DNA of 12,512 bases from contig CACYDS010000044.1 of NCBI GenBank assembly GCA_902773285.1, positions 1 to 12,512 on the forward strand, written 5' to 3'. This document shows positions 1 to 6,829 of this stretch, one piece after another. Positions within the stretch are counted from its first letter, which is position 1, and each line of letters begins with the position of its first letter. The position numbers and the translations under genes were made by a program. Below the pieces are notes generated by a model that did not search any database, was not told the origin of the DNA, and saw only the letters and a list, made by a program, of their open reading frames with translations. The DNA is from an uncultured Pseudomonadota bacterium. GTDB taxonomy: Bacteria; Pseudomonadota; Alphaproteobacteria; RUG11792.

Positions 1-11
1 CTTCACAAAAA

Positions 12-87
<76 letters not shown>

Positions 88-307
88 GATGATACGAGCA
101 ACCGCCCCACATATCTCCGATATGATCACACAAACCATCTTAAAATGCAAGGAATTTTACTTAAAGTGCGACAAAACAGACTCTAAAGGTAAAAATCTTA
201 TATATTTTTTGTGTAATTACAGATACGGCAAGCCAAATTTTTATTGACACACTCAGAACCATATGAGAGCCTGAAAACAGGGATGGATTTTGTAGAAGGA
301 GAGAAAG

Positions 308-883
308 ATGGATAAATCCAAAATATTGTTAGGTAGTGCATTAAGTTTTGCGCTTATGTTTGGTCAAAGCTCATACGCTGCGGATGAAGAAGCAGGTAGC
401 ATAAGTGTCGAAGTGCCCGATAAAGATCACGCAGATAAGAAAGTGCAGAAAGAACGCAAATGTTATAAAAAGCGTGATTGCAAAGATGCGAAAAAGAAAT
501 TGAAGAAGATCATAAAAAAGATCAAAGACAGCGAATCGCTATTCGAACAAGAACCTGCGAAGTATTTTAAGCAAGTAAGCTTTAATACAATACTACTCTT
601 AAAAGCATACAAATGTTGCGAAAAGGCAAAGGATTGCAAAGACTGTGCTCCATCAGATCAACACGTCGAGGCCGTCAAATTATACGCGACTATGTTTGAA
701 GCCTGGGCTAACGCAGCAAAGGAAGAAGATCAAAGAGACAAAGATCTGCTGTCAAATGCCCATGACAAAGTTTCAGAGATAATCAAAAGTGCTGAGTATT
801 TGCTAGAAAATTGCGGCAATAAAAAGGCAGACGAAAATTCCAAGAAAGAACCTGCGCCTGAACCGGAAGAAAAGGATGAATAG
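308..883 (+). CDS. small exported Lys/Cys-rich protein, function unknown
   Basis: A 191-residue protein that I do not recognise. The ATG is well placed after AAGGAG (296-301). Residues 1-24 form a signal peptide: Lys at 3 and 5, a hydrophobic core around 6-18, and a predicted signal peptidase I site after SYA-24. The mature part is strongly charged, with Lys-rich, probably helical stretches at 43-75 and 98-165 and an acidic, proline-containing tail at 174-191. It has seven cysteines (52, 58, 103, 104, 110, 113, 169). Two of the clusters look like an imperfect duplication: KCYKKRDCKD at 51-60 and KCCEKAKDCKD at 102-112. Export plus paired cysteines suggests a disulfide-stabilised periplasmic or secreted helical protein; this is inference. 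No neighbour points to a pathway, and no good sigma70 promoter is visible upstream. Confidence 0.85.
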   Translation: MDKSKILLGSALSFALMFGQSSYAADEEAGSISVEVPDKDHADKKVQKERKCYKKRDCKDAKKKLKKIIKKIKDSESLFEQEPAKYFKQVSFNTILLLKAYKCCEKAKDCKDCAPSDQHVEAVKLYATMFEAWANAAKEEDQRDKDLLSNAHDKVSEIIKSAEYLLENCGNKKADENSKKEPAPEPEEKDE

Positions 884-886
884 CAA

Positions 887-925
887 CCTGACAACAAAAT
901 AATTCAATAGAAATTATTGTTCAGG
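887..925 (+). terminator. imperfect hairpin after the 308-883 gene
   Basis: A few bases after the stop codon, CCTG...AATAATT (887-904) pairs with AATTATT...CAGG (912-925) around a 7-nt loop, with small bulges in the lower stem. No T-run follows, so it is at best a weak or Rho-assisted terminator or an mRNA 3' end-stabilising structure. Confidence 0.25.
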
Positions 926-1281
926 TCGAGCCACTGTAGCAATGCCGTTTTGATAAAAATGCGAATTCTTGGGTTCTTTCAAAACTGCATTGCCGTGGTG
1001 TAGCTCCGTGTAAACCAGAAAGTGCAGCGGATTGAAAAATAAGTTGTTGCGTTATCAACGCACGCCATACTTTGCCTTTAGTCGCAATGAAAATGAAGAT
1101 GCCGGATGCTCGTAAAGTTGGTGGGCTTACCGGAATATGGAAAGCCGGCACAGAAAAGAAAAATCGGCACCACAAACACCAGAATTGCAATAAAAAGCAG
1201 CCTACGAGCGGAATAGCGAAATATTCCAAAAAAAGCGATAAAGTAAGCAGTGGCATTCTTATATTTGAATGGAAGCGGAAT
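914..1281 (-). pseudogene. possible frameshifted membrane-protein remnant
   Basis: On the minus strand the frame open from 1281 to 1081 encodes an Arg-Arg pair followed by a typical single membrane span (LLFIAILVFVVPIFLFCAGF), then meets a TAA at 1080-1078. A second frame, open from 1051 to 917, gives a soluble-looking stretch containing GNAVLKEPKNSHFYQNG and ends at TAA 916-914. Joined across a frame change around 1050-1080 they resemble the shape of a small membrane-anchored protein. There is no start codon with a ribosome binding site, and AT-rich DNA easily produces hydrophobic frames by chance. The family is not identified. Confidence 0.2.
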
Positions 1282-1987
1282 TTATGCACTTTCCAGGATT
1301 ATGGCTCCCGAGGTATTAGTGAAAAAAATATAGAAATCAAACCATTCCACACCTGACAAAAATGCAGGATCGCAAGCGCTAAAACTTCAGCAAAAAATGA
1401 GCGAATTATGATTTTTATAAAAAAGGCATAAAAACACGGATCTGCCCAGCAATTGATCTCGAAAAAGGCAGTTTTGTGGCTTGTACGCAAGCAAAGGAAT
1501 AAATAAAAATTGTGAAAAAAGTCTTAAAATTGCACGCACGGATGGCAATTTCGCATATGTGTATAAAAGGGAAGTTGGCATGAATACTGATACAACGCAA
1601 GTAGTCTACAAATCAAAGTTTGTTTTGAGAAAATTATAATTTGGTTTTACATTACTATTTGGCCAGCTTGCCCAGAAAAACCAAGTGTTACAGCAAATCT
1701 GCGTTAATGTTAGAGCTCTCAATAGCCCTCTTTTCGCATCGCAGAGAACTTTTTTGCTAATTTGTTTGGCAATCCCTTATTAATAAATACGATTATATTG
1801 CGAACGGATTATAGAATAGTTGCAAAAAATGCGATCCAATGCCGAGGCAGAATAGTAAAATTGGCATTATCAGATGTAAGTGCACCACCAGTAAAAATCC
1901 TCATCGATAAAATCGATCCTTATTCGATAATCGGCTAGGTGCATCGCAAATTGTAGATATGGTATTGCGATACAGATCAGTAGCTGT

Positions 1988-2009
1988 GGTGGAGAAATTT
2001 CTCTCCACC
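1988..2009 (-). terminator. 8-bp GC-rich hairpin downstream of the 2047-3093 gene
   Basis: GGTGGAGA (1988-1995) and TCTCCACC (2002-2009) form a perfect 8-bp stem with a 6-nt loop, 37 bp beyond the stop codon of the minus-strand gene. No run of T follows on the minus strand, so intrinsic termination is only likely if a short U-tract is dispensable. Position and stem strength are the reasons for the call. A second weaker hairpin (1943-1971) lies further downstream. Confidence 0.4.
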
Positions 2010-2046
2010 CAACTACTATTTTGTCTCAAATGTGAATTACTTGTTA

Positions 2047-3093
2047 TTAATTTGAACCAAAATTGAGAACAGCGCCGGTTCCTATAATTAATTTTCCACC
2101 TCGAACTGTCAGGTTACCCTTAACATTCATTGTCTTATTGTATGTGATTGTTGTGTTGTTTTCTTCCAATTTAGTCCCGCCGTTGTAATATCTGCATTGC
2201 GGATCCAGTATCAATTTAGCAGAATTGCCTACATCAATATCTGATAAAAACATTGAGGTAACAGAAAGTATTTTGTACTCGCCTGCGTCAAAAGATACCT
2301 TTCCATCAGTGAAAAACTCATTACCTGCTTTAAAGTCGAAATATCCTTTTACTTTCAGGTTCTGAGTATTACTAAGCGTTTTCCCTTGATCGGATTCCAT
2401 AGAAGAAAACGCTGTCATATATGATGAGCTGTTAGCAAGTGCTGTTTCCACAACAAATGGATTTGTACTATAGTTTCCTGTACTATTATCCAAATTGATT
2501 TCATCTGCATCTCCTCTGAGAACCATTACATTATTGTTAATGTTGTTCCCCTCTTGGCTTAAGAAATCAAATAAACCTTGTTCCTCTTCAACAAAACGTA
2601 CGCGTGGTGCTTCCAAACTAACATTGTCCGTGAAGTAAGTGGTAAGATTATCAGTTGTAGTTAAGCTCTCTGGTTCAGCTTCACCAGTTTTGACATTAAT
2701 ACTCCCGCCTTCTGTCATCATTGCGCAATATGACTTTTGCACAAGTGTGCTGAAATAATCCTTTAACATGGGATCATCTTTAGCCATTAAAAGCGCAGTA
2801 GGTACAAGGCCACTCATAGGTCTGAACTCTTTCCCCAGATGCACGTTGATGCCAGAGTTTTCATCTCCTCCATTTAGGACAATTTTTTCAGCTCCCTCTG
2901 CCGCTCTGAAAAAGTTAATTTTACCATAATTCTCTATAGTCGAATCTTCGGCAAAGTTAATCTGCGTTGCCCCATAAATATTTATGACACCATCTATCTC
3001 TGTTCTCGTTTCTATATCCATACCTGCTTGGGCAGTTATTGATCCGGTTGTTAAAATTGCTGATGCCAGCATCATTTTCTTTAAATTTGTCAT
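2047..3093 (-). CDS. secreted beta-rich protein, autotransporter-passenger-like, no barrel
   Basis: A 348-residue protein with a clear signal peptide: Lys-Lys at 5-6, a hydrophobic core about 7-20, and a cleavage site after AQA-23. The start is supported by AAAGGAG at 3100-3106, 6 nt upstream. The mature chain is rich in Asn, Thr, Gly, Ser and short beta-type periods, for example DGVINIYGATQINF at 34-47 and VKGNLTVRGGKLIIGTG at 324-340. This ladder pattern resembles passenger domains of autotransporters and other beta-helix surface proteins. The usual C-terminal outer-membrane barrel is absent: the protein ends in LNFGSN. Only two cysteines are present (123, 300). It could be a soluble secreted or surface-attached factor, or the surviving N-terminal part of a once larger adhesin; the hairpin soon after the stop argues for a genuine gene end. 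Family and function are not recognised. Confidence 0.85.
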   Translation of the reverse strand: MTNLKKMMLASAILTTGSITAQAGMDIETRTEIDGVINIYGATQINFAEDSTIENYGKINFFRAAEGAEKIVLNGGDENSGINVHLGKEFRPMSGLVPTALLMAKDDPMLKDYFSTLVQKSYCAMMTEGGSINVKTGEAEPESLTTTDNLTTYFTDNVSLEAPRVRFVEEEQGLFDFLSQEGNNINNNVMVLRGDADEINLDNSTGNYSTNPFVVETALANSSSYMTAFSSMESDQGKTLSNTQNLKVKGYFDFKAGNEFFTDGKVSFDAGEYKILSVTSMFLSDIDVGNSAKLILDPQCRYYNGGTKLEENNTTITYNKTMNVKGNLTVRGGKLIIGTGAVLNFGSN

Positions 3094-3117
3094 TTTTTTC
3101 TCCTTTCAAAACATTGA

Positions 3118-3173
3118 CCAATTCAATAATTGGATAGCTTATAGTAAAGCTATTTCAACTATCACTATTAGTG
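3118..3173 (-). promoter_or_regulatory. three adjacent dyads upstream of the 2047-3093 gene
   Basis: Immediately upstream of the ribosome binding site lie CCAATT-CAAT-AATTGG (3118-3133), then directly abutting it ATAGCTT-6 nt-AAGCTAT (3134-3153), then CACTA-T-TAGTG (3163-3173). All three are perfect inverted repeats in a short AT-rich leader/promoter region. They could be operator half-sites or hairpins in the 5' leader of the mRNA. A clear -35/-10 pair could not be fixed here. Confidence 0.35.
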
Positions 3174-3386
3174 TAATATAATATAGTTAATATATTATTA
3201 ATGCCTACAAATAATTTTTATTGCAATAAAAAATTATTACACAAAAATTCAATATATAAATATTAATTTTATCAATATTTTATATATAAAATATATTTTT
3301 AGGTATTTGTTGGTATCCACTTCTCATTATGGTGCTAAATCGCTGAAAATTTATGCTAGGAAATACCAGAGAAACGACAATACGCA

Positions 3387-3405
3387 TCGCATTTACTAAA
3401 TGCGA
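3387..3405. repeat. perfect 8-bp inverted repeat
   Basis: TCGCATTT (3387-3394) and AAATGCGA (3398-3405) enclose a 3-nt loop, giving a compact perfect hairpin on either strand. No T-run follows on either strand, so it is not a standard terminator. Confidence 0.6.
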
Positions 3406-3434
3406 CTAATTCCCTCTTTACCCCCAGTTAAAAC

Positions 3435-3470
3435 AGATGTGAGGCAGGAGGCATTTCCTGCTGCACATCT
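3435..3470. repeat. two-part strong hairpin (7 bp + 6 bp)
   Basis: AGATGTG (3435-3441) pairs with CACATCT (3464-3470). Inside it GCAGGA (3444-3449) pairs with TCCTGC (3456-3461) around a 6-nt loop, with a 2-by-2 internal loop between the helices. On the minus strand the stem is followed by TGTTTTAAC, a poor U-tract. It might be a terminator for minus-strand transcription, a REP-like palindromic element, or part of a small RNA. Confidence 0.6.
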
Positions 3471-3554
3471 ATTTGCTAACCTTAAGTTACCGCATTCACC
3501 CACTCACCAAATTTCTGTCTCATATGTTATGAACCTATATAAATTACATTCTTA

Positions 3555-3583
3555 TTGCGCTCTGGATATTCAGGAAGTATAAT
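3555..3583 (+). promoter_or_regulatory. sigma70-type promoter for the 3622-4614 gene
   Basis: TTGCGC (3555-3560) and a perfect TATAAT (3578-3583) are separated by 17 bp, placing transcription start near 3590, about 30 nt before the coding start. A second TATAAT occurs at 3594-3599 without a good -35. The -35 matches consensus only in its first three bases. Confidence 0.45.
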
Positions 3584-3621
3584 AAAATTAATGTATAATT
3601 GAATTTAATGGCGAGGGAGAA

Positions 3622-4614
3622 GTGGTGGATTTAAAAAAAATTAGTGCGATGAAGCTGGTTTGCGCAATCGTTTCTTTTGCAAATGCTATAGCCTGCATAA
3701 GCATCTGCGGTTCTGACGCATTGCGTGCAACAACAGGTGTGCCAGAAGACGTCATAAAGGAATACGATAATGGTTTGCAACTAGCCAAAGATTTATGTGA
3801 ATTTATTGGAATATCAAAAACGAATACGGTAACGAAAAGAGAAACAAAGCAGTTAAAGGATACTGTAGTCTACTGGGATTGCGATGATGTTCTGCAAAAA
3901 AATATTGATCCGTCACTGATGGGTAACAAAATATGGAGTTTCCTAAAAGATGAAGGAGCAGATGCCCGTAAGACAACAATCTGGGATTCTCCTAAAGATA
4001 TCGTGGAGAAGAGTATTTTAGGACTGACGCAACATTTAAAAAGATGTGATATCCCGCAGTTTGTTGTGACGCAATGTACCTCGGATCCGACAACCCAACT
4101 TATGCGAGAAAGCATCCTAGAGAAGCTTGGATATTCTTTCAAAGACAATATTTTGGAAAATGACGAAACTTTTCAGGAAAGATGCAATCAAATAAAGATA
4201 AATTGTCAGCTATCTCTCAAACCAGGACAGACTATTATCACTCTTCCAAGATTTTCAAAAGGAATTGCCTACGCCGGGAGCGTGCCAAAGGAAGCGGTGT
4301 TCGAATGGCTATTGGATTTAATACAATCCTCTGGCAAGTTTCGCGATATTGCGGATATAACATTTGTTTTTACCGATGACAAACTTGCAAACCTTAAGGA
4401 ATTCTGTAATGTTTGCCAGAAGCGAGGAATAAAAAAGTATAGAGCCTATCACTACACAAATGTACTAAAGAGGTCAAATTCTGAAGCTCCAACAGATAAG
4501 ACGATCGAAAATCTTCAAAAAAGCAGTATCAGAAATGGCAAGTTTCTTAGCTATAAAGACGCTTGCCTAATGCCAAAATTTTTTCCATCGACAAAACTTA
4601 ATTGGCCATTATGA
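3622..4614 (+). CDS. exported HAD-like protein (DUF2608-type)
   Basis: A 330-residue protein with an N-terminal hydrophobic export signal (about residues 10-30). It is followed by what reads as a HAD-superfamily fold. Motif I is VVYWDCDDVL (82-91), with D86 as candidate nucleophile and D88 as acid/base. Motif II is FVVTQC with T150. A Lys occurs in FSKGIAYAG (K213), and the acidic motif IV is FVFTDDKL (D252, D253). The arrangement, including KG followed by a neighbouring hydrophobic strand, matches my recollection of DUF2608, exported HAD-like proteins of unknown substrate in intracellular bacteria. Position +4 of motif I is Val instead of the usual Thr. Phosphatase activity is inference. The start is GTG; AGGGAG at 3614-3619 gives better spacing to the second GTG (3625), and an ATG at 3649 is also possible. 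It has its own promoter and no operon partner. Confidence 0.75.
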   Translation: MVDLKKISAMKLVCAIVSFANAIACISICGSDALRATTGVPEDVIKEYDNGLQLAKDLCEFIGISKTNTVTKRETKQLKDTVVYWDCDDVLQKNIDPSLMGNKIWSFLKDEGADARKTTIWDSPKDIVEKSILGLTQHLKRCDIPQFVVTQCTSDPTTQLMRESILEKLGYSFKDNILENDETFQERCNQIKINCQLSLKPGQTIITLPRFSKGIAYAGSVPKEAVFEWLLDLIQSSGKFRDIADITFVFTDDKLANLKEFCNVCQKRGIKKYRAYHYTNVLKRSNSEAPTDKTIENLQKSSIRNGKFLSYKDACLMPKFFPSTKLNWPL

Positions 4615-4939
4615 CTAGCTGGTTTTATGGAAAGTTGCGCTATCTGCCAACTGGTCAAGCTTCTGTGCGTCACGCGGTTGAGCCGTGCCTGTTTTATAGA
4701 TATTAGTCTGGAGCCAATATAAATCAAAAAATGTCAGAAATTGCTTCGTTCCCAGAACATCACGGATGCATATTGGATCGAGATCCAAAATGGCGACATT
4801 ATGTTTCTTATGAAGCAAAATGGGGAAAAATACTTTGCGTAGAATTGAAACGTGTGCTAACCTGTTAGCAGACGGAGTACTAGAGTGCTAAATAGGCATT
4901 CGAAGGTTTCGGAAGAATTTTTTAAAGGAGATGAATATT
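4615..4939. other. spacer with dnaK control region
   Basis: The left part holds an imperfect hairpin overlapping the upstream stop codon: a 10-bp arm at 4613-4622 against 4647-4656, with one mismatch and one wobble. A small stem at 4671-4687 is followed by GTTTTATAG. Either could help end transcription of the HAD-like gene, but neither is a classical terminator. The right part holds the CIRCE-like operator (4852-4891) and the dnaK ribosome binding site AAAGGAG (4924-4930). A 67-codon minus-strand frame (4615-4818) starts at TTG without a ribosome binding site and is not called. Confidence 0.5.
4852..4891 (+). promoter_or_regulatory. CIRCE-like HrcA operator with an extra half-site
   Basis: TTAGCAGAC (4865-4873), a 9-bp spacer, and GAGTGCTAA (4883-4891) match the CIRCE consensus TTAGCACTC-N9-GAGTGCTAA in spacing and in 16 of 18 arm positions; both mismatches are at the inner end of the left arm. 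A further right-arm copy, GTGTGCTAA (4852-4860, one mismatch), lies 31 bp upstream and forms its own tight dyad with the left arm (TGCTAAC-CT-GTTAGCA). CIRCE is the operator of the heat-shock repressor HrcA. It ends 49 bp before the dnaK start, so HrcA control of dnaK is the natural inference. The core promoter could not be fixed and no convincing sigma32 site was seen. Confidence 0.75.
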
Positions 4940-6829
4940 ATGTCAAAAGTTATAGGAATAGATTTAGGAACAACTAATTCATGTGTCGCTATTATGGATG
5001 GGCAAAGTGGGAAGGTTATTGAGAACCTCGAAGGAGCTCGCACAACGCCGTCTATGGTCGCTTTTTTGGAAAATGGTGAGAGGTTAGTCGGCCAGCCAGC
5101 AAAGCGGCAGGCAGTCACGAACCACGAGAACACTATTTTTGCAGTAAAAAGATTGATTGGGCGCAAGTTTGATGATCCATTGACGCAGAAAGATAAAGAT
5201 CTCGTGCCATATAATATTGTGCGTTCAGAAGGAGGTGATGCTTGGGTTCGTTCTCGCGGCAAGGATTATAGTCCAAGTCAGGTTAGTGCATTTATCCTGA
5301 TGAAGATGAAAGAGATAGCTGAGGCACATCTTGGAGAGAAGGTAACACAAGCTGTGATTACAGTGCCGGCGTATTTTAACGATTCGCAACGACAGGCGAC
5401 AAAAGATGCTGGGCGAATTGCTGGGCTTGAGGTTTTGCGAATAATAAACGAACCGACTGCAGCAGCTCTGGCTTATGGTATGGATAAAAAGAATAATGGC
5501 TCGATTGTCGTATACGACCTTGGTGGAGGCACATTCGATGTTTCGATTTTAGAGATTGGCGATGGAGTTTTCGAGGTTAAAGCAACAAATGGAGATACAT
5601 TCTTAGGCGGTGAAGATTTTGATGCACGCATAATCAATTATGTTGCTGATGAATTCAAAAAAGAAAATGGTATAGATTTGACCAAGGATAATATGGCTTT
5701 ACAGAGACTCAAAGAGGCTGCGGAGAAAGCGAAAATCGAATTATCATCGTCGATGCAAACTGATATTAACTTGCCGTTCATAACTGCAGACGCAACTGGA
5801 CCAAAGCATCTCAGTGTTAAATTGACAAGAGCGAAATTTGAATCTTTGGTTGACGATTTGATTGAACGTACTATGGCACCTTGCCGGACTGCGCTAAAGG
5901 ACGCAGGACTTTCCGCAAGTGACATCAAGGACGTCATACTGGTTGGCGGAATGACCCGTATGCCGAAAGTTATCGAGAAGGTCAGGGAGTTTTTCGGGAA
6001 AGATCCGAACAGAGGAGTGAACCCAGACGAAGTCGTGGCCCTCGGTGCAGCAATACAAGGTGGCGTTTTGCAAGGTGATGTGAAGGATGTTTTGTTGCTG
6101 GATGTGACACCATTGTCGTTGGGTATCGAGACTTTGGGTGGAATATTTACGCGACTCATTGATAAAAATACAACAATTCCGACAAAGAAAAGTCAGGTAT
6201 TTTCAACAGCTGAGGACAACCAAACAGCGGTTACGATTCGTGTTTTCCAAGGAGAACGTGAGATAGCTGCTCAGAATAAGCTACTTGGACAATTTGATTT
6301 GGTTGGATTGCCGCCAGCGCGTCGCGGTATGCCTCAAATCGAGGTAACCTTTGATATTGATGCGAATGGTATCGTCAATGTTTCCGCAAAAGACAAAGCA
6401 ACCGGAAAAGAGCAGCAGATACGCATACAGGCATCCGGTGGGCTTTCCGAAGAAGAAATACAAAAAATGCTAAAGGATGCTGAAGCGAATGCGGCTGAAG
6501 ACGCAAAACGTAAAGAGATAATTGAGGTGAAAAACCACGCTGAGACATTGATAAATACGACTGAGAAGGGGCTTGCAGATTATGGTGACAAAGTTTCGGC
6601 TGACGAGAAAGCGAAGATAGAAGCAGACTTAAATGCACTGAAAGAAGCTATAAAGACAGATAACAAGGACGATATACAAGCGAAATCGCAAGCGTTGATG
6701 CAATCATCGATAAAAATCGGAGAAATGATGTATAAGGATATGCAGACAAACAATAGCGCATCCCCAAATAACTCCGAAAAACCTGATGATGGCGTTGTTG
6801 ACGGAGATTTCAAGGATCTGAATAAATAG
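4940..6829 (+). CDS. dnaK: molecular chaperone DnaK (Hsp70)
   Basis: ATP-driven cytosolic chaperone that binds exposed hydrophobic segments of unfolded proteins together with DnaJ and GrpE. From this start it has 629 residues, the usual bacterial length. The ATPase domain carries the phosphate-1 loop IGIDLGTTNSC (5-15), phosphate-2 VVYDLGGGTFDVS (190-202), and adenosine motif ILVGGMTRMP (333-342). The interdomain linker is DVLLLDVTPLSL (383-394), followed by the beta-sandwich substrate domain, the helical lid (about 500-600) and the tail VVDGDFKDLNK. ATG 4940 is chosen because AAAGGAG (4924-4930) is 9 nt upstream and MSKVIGIDLG is the classic N-terminus; the in-frame ATG at 4931 abuts the ribosome binding site. 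Unlike many genomes, dnaJ does not follow. A CIRCE-like operator precedes it. Confidence 0.98.
   Translation: MSKVIGIDLGTTNSCVAIMDGQSGKVIENLEGARTTPSMVAFLENGERLVGQPAKRQAVTNHENTIFAVKRLIGRKFDDPLTQKDKDLVPYNIVRSEGGDAWVRSRGKDYSPSQVSAFILMKMKEIAEAHLGEKVTQAVITVPAYFNDSQRQATKDAGRIAGLEVLRIINEPTAAALAYGMDKKNNGSIVVYDLGGGTFDVSILEIGDGVFEVKATNGDTFLGGEDFDARIINYVADEFKKENGIDLTKDNMALQRLKEAAEKAKIELSSSMQTDINLPFITADATGPKHLSVKLTRAKFESLVDDLIERTMAPCRTALKDAGLSASDIKDVILVGGMTRMPKVIEKVREFFGKDPNRGVNPDEVVALGAAIQGGVLQGDVKDVLLLDVTPLSLGIETLGGIFTRLIDKNTTIPTKKSQVFSTAEDNQTAVTIRVFQGEREIAAQNKLLGQFDLVGLPPARRGMPQIEVTFDIDANGIVNVSAKDKATGKEQQIRIQASGGLSEEEIQKMLKDAEANAAEDAKRKEIIEVKNHAETLINTTEKGLADYGDKVSADEKAKIEADLNALKEAIKTDNKDDIQAKSQALMQSSIKIGEMMYKDMQTNNSASPNNSEKPDDGVVDGDFKDLNK

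Larger units (their letters stand above)
884..2046. other. gene-poor spacer, possibly decayed coding DNA
   Basis: About 1.16 kb between two secreted-protein genes with no frame I would call a gene. Its base composition looks closer to coding DNA than the very AT-rich spacer at 3170-3310. Open frames here are short, overlap on both strands, and lack ribosome binding sites. A hydrophobic segment and a downstream peptide-like stretch on the minus strand (914-1281) lie in different frames, as expected for a frameshifted remnant. On the plus strand two tiny frames (1512-1583 and 1580-1639) overlap at ATGA and have purine-rich sequences upstream, but they are only 23 and 19 codons. Short inverted repeats occur at 1641-1684 (8-bp arms, 28-nt loop) and 1943-1971 (ATCGCAA/TTGCGAT). 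No RNA gene was recognised. Confidence 0.5.
3094..3621. other. structured AT-rich spacer between divergent genes
   Basis: This 528-bp spacer separates the minus-strand secreted protein from the plus-strand HAD-like gene. The first part (to about 3310) is extremely AT-rich and includes a near-perfect palindrome at 3210-3238: AATAATTTTTATTG facing its complement with one extra A. After about 3310 the composition becomes more balanced and two strong hairpins follow (3387-3405 and 3435-3470). GGTATTT at 3302-3308 and AAATACC at 3361-3367 also form a 7-bp inverted pair. A promoter for the plus-strand gene sits at 3555-3583. No protein gene is supported; a 60-codon frame at 3400-3582 has no ribosome binding site. 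Confidence 0.6.

Noticed and set aside
244..249. TTGACA as a -35 box for the 308-883 gene
   Set aside because: No reasonable -10 occurs 16-18 bp downstream; the nearest TATGAG is only 12 bp away.
921..1289. 122-codon minus-strand frame
   Set aside because: No ribosome binding site, odd composition, and better protein-like stretches on the same strand lie in other frames; treated as part of a possible remnant instead.
3400..3582. 60-codon plus-strand frame
   Set aside because: It runs through the strong hairpin at 3435-3470, has no ribosome binding site, and overlaps the start of the promoter for the next gene.
3094..3621. CRISPR array or mobile element in the AT-rich spacer
   Set aside because: No regularly spaced direct repeats, no transposase fragment and no terminal repeats with target duplication could be seen.
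4671..4687. Intrinsic terminator for the HAD-like gene
   Set aside because: The stem has only 3+2 pairs with a bulge and the T-run is short and displaced.
4615..4818. 67-codon minus-strand frame with a TTG start
   Set aside because: No ribosome binding site or promoter, unrecognised sequence, and it abuts the HAD-like gene end where hairpins lie.
4931..4933. First ATG as the dnaK start
   Set aside because: It directly abuts the ribosome binding site AAAGGAG, leaving no spacer, and adds three residues to the classic N-terminus.
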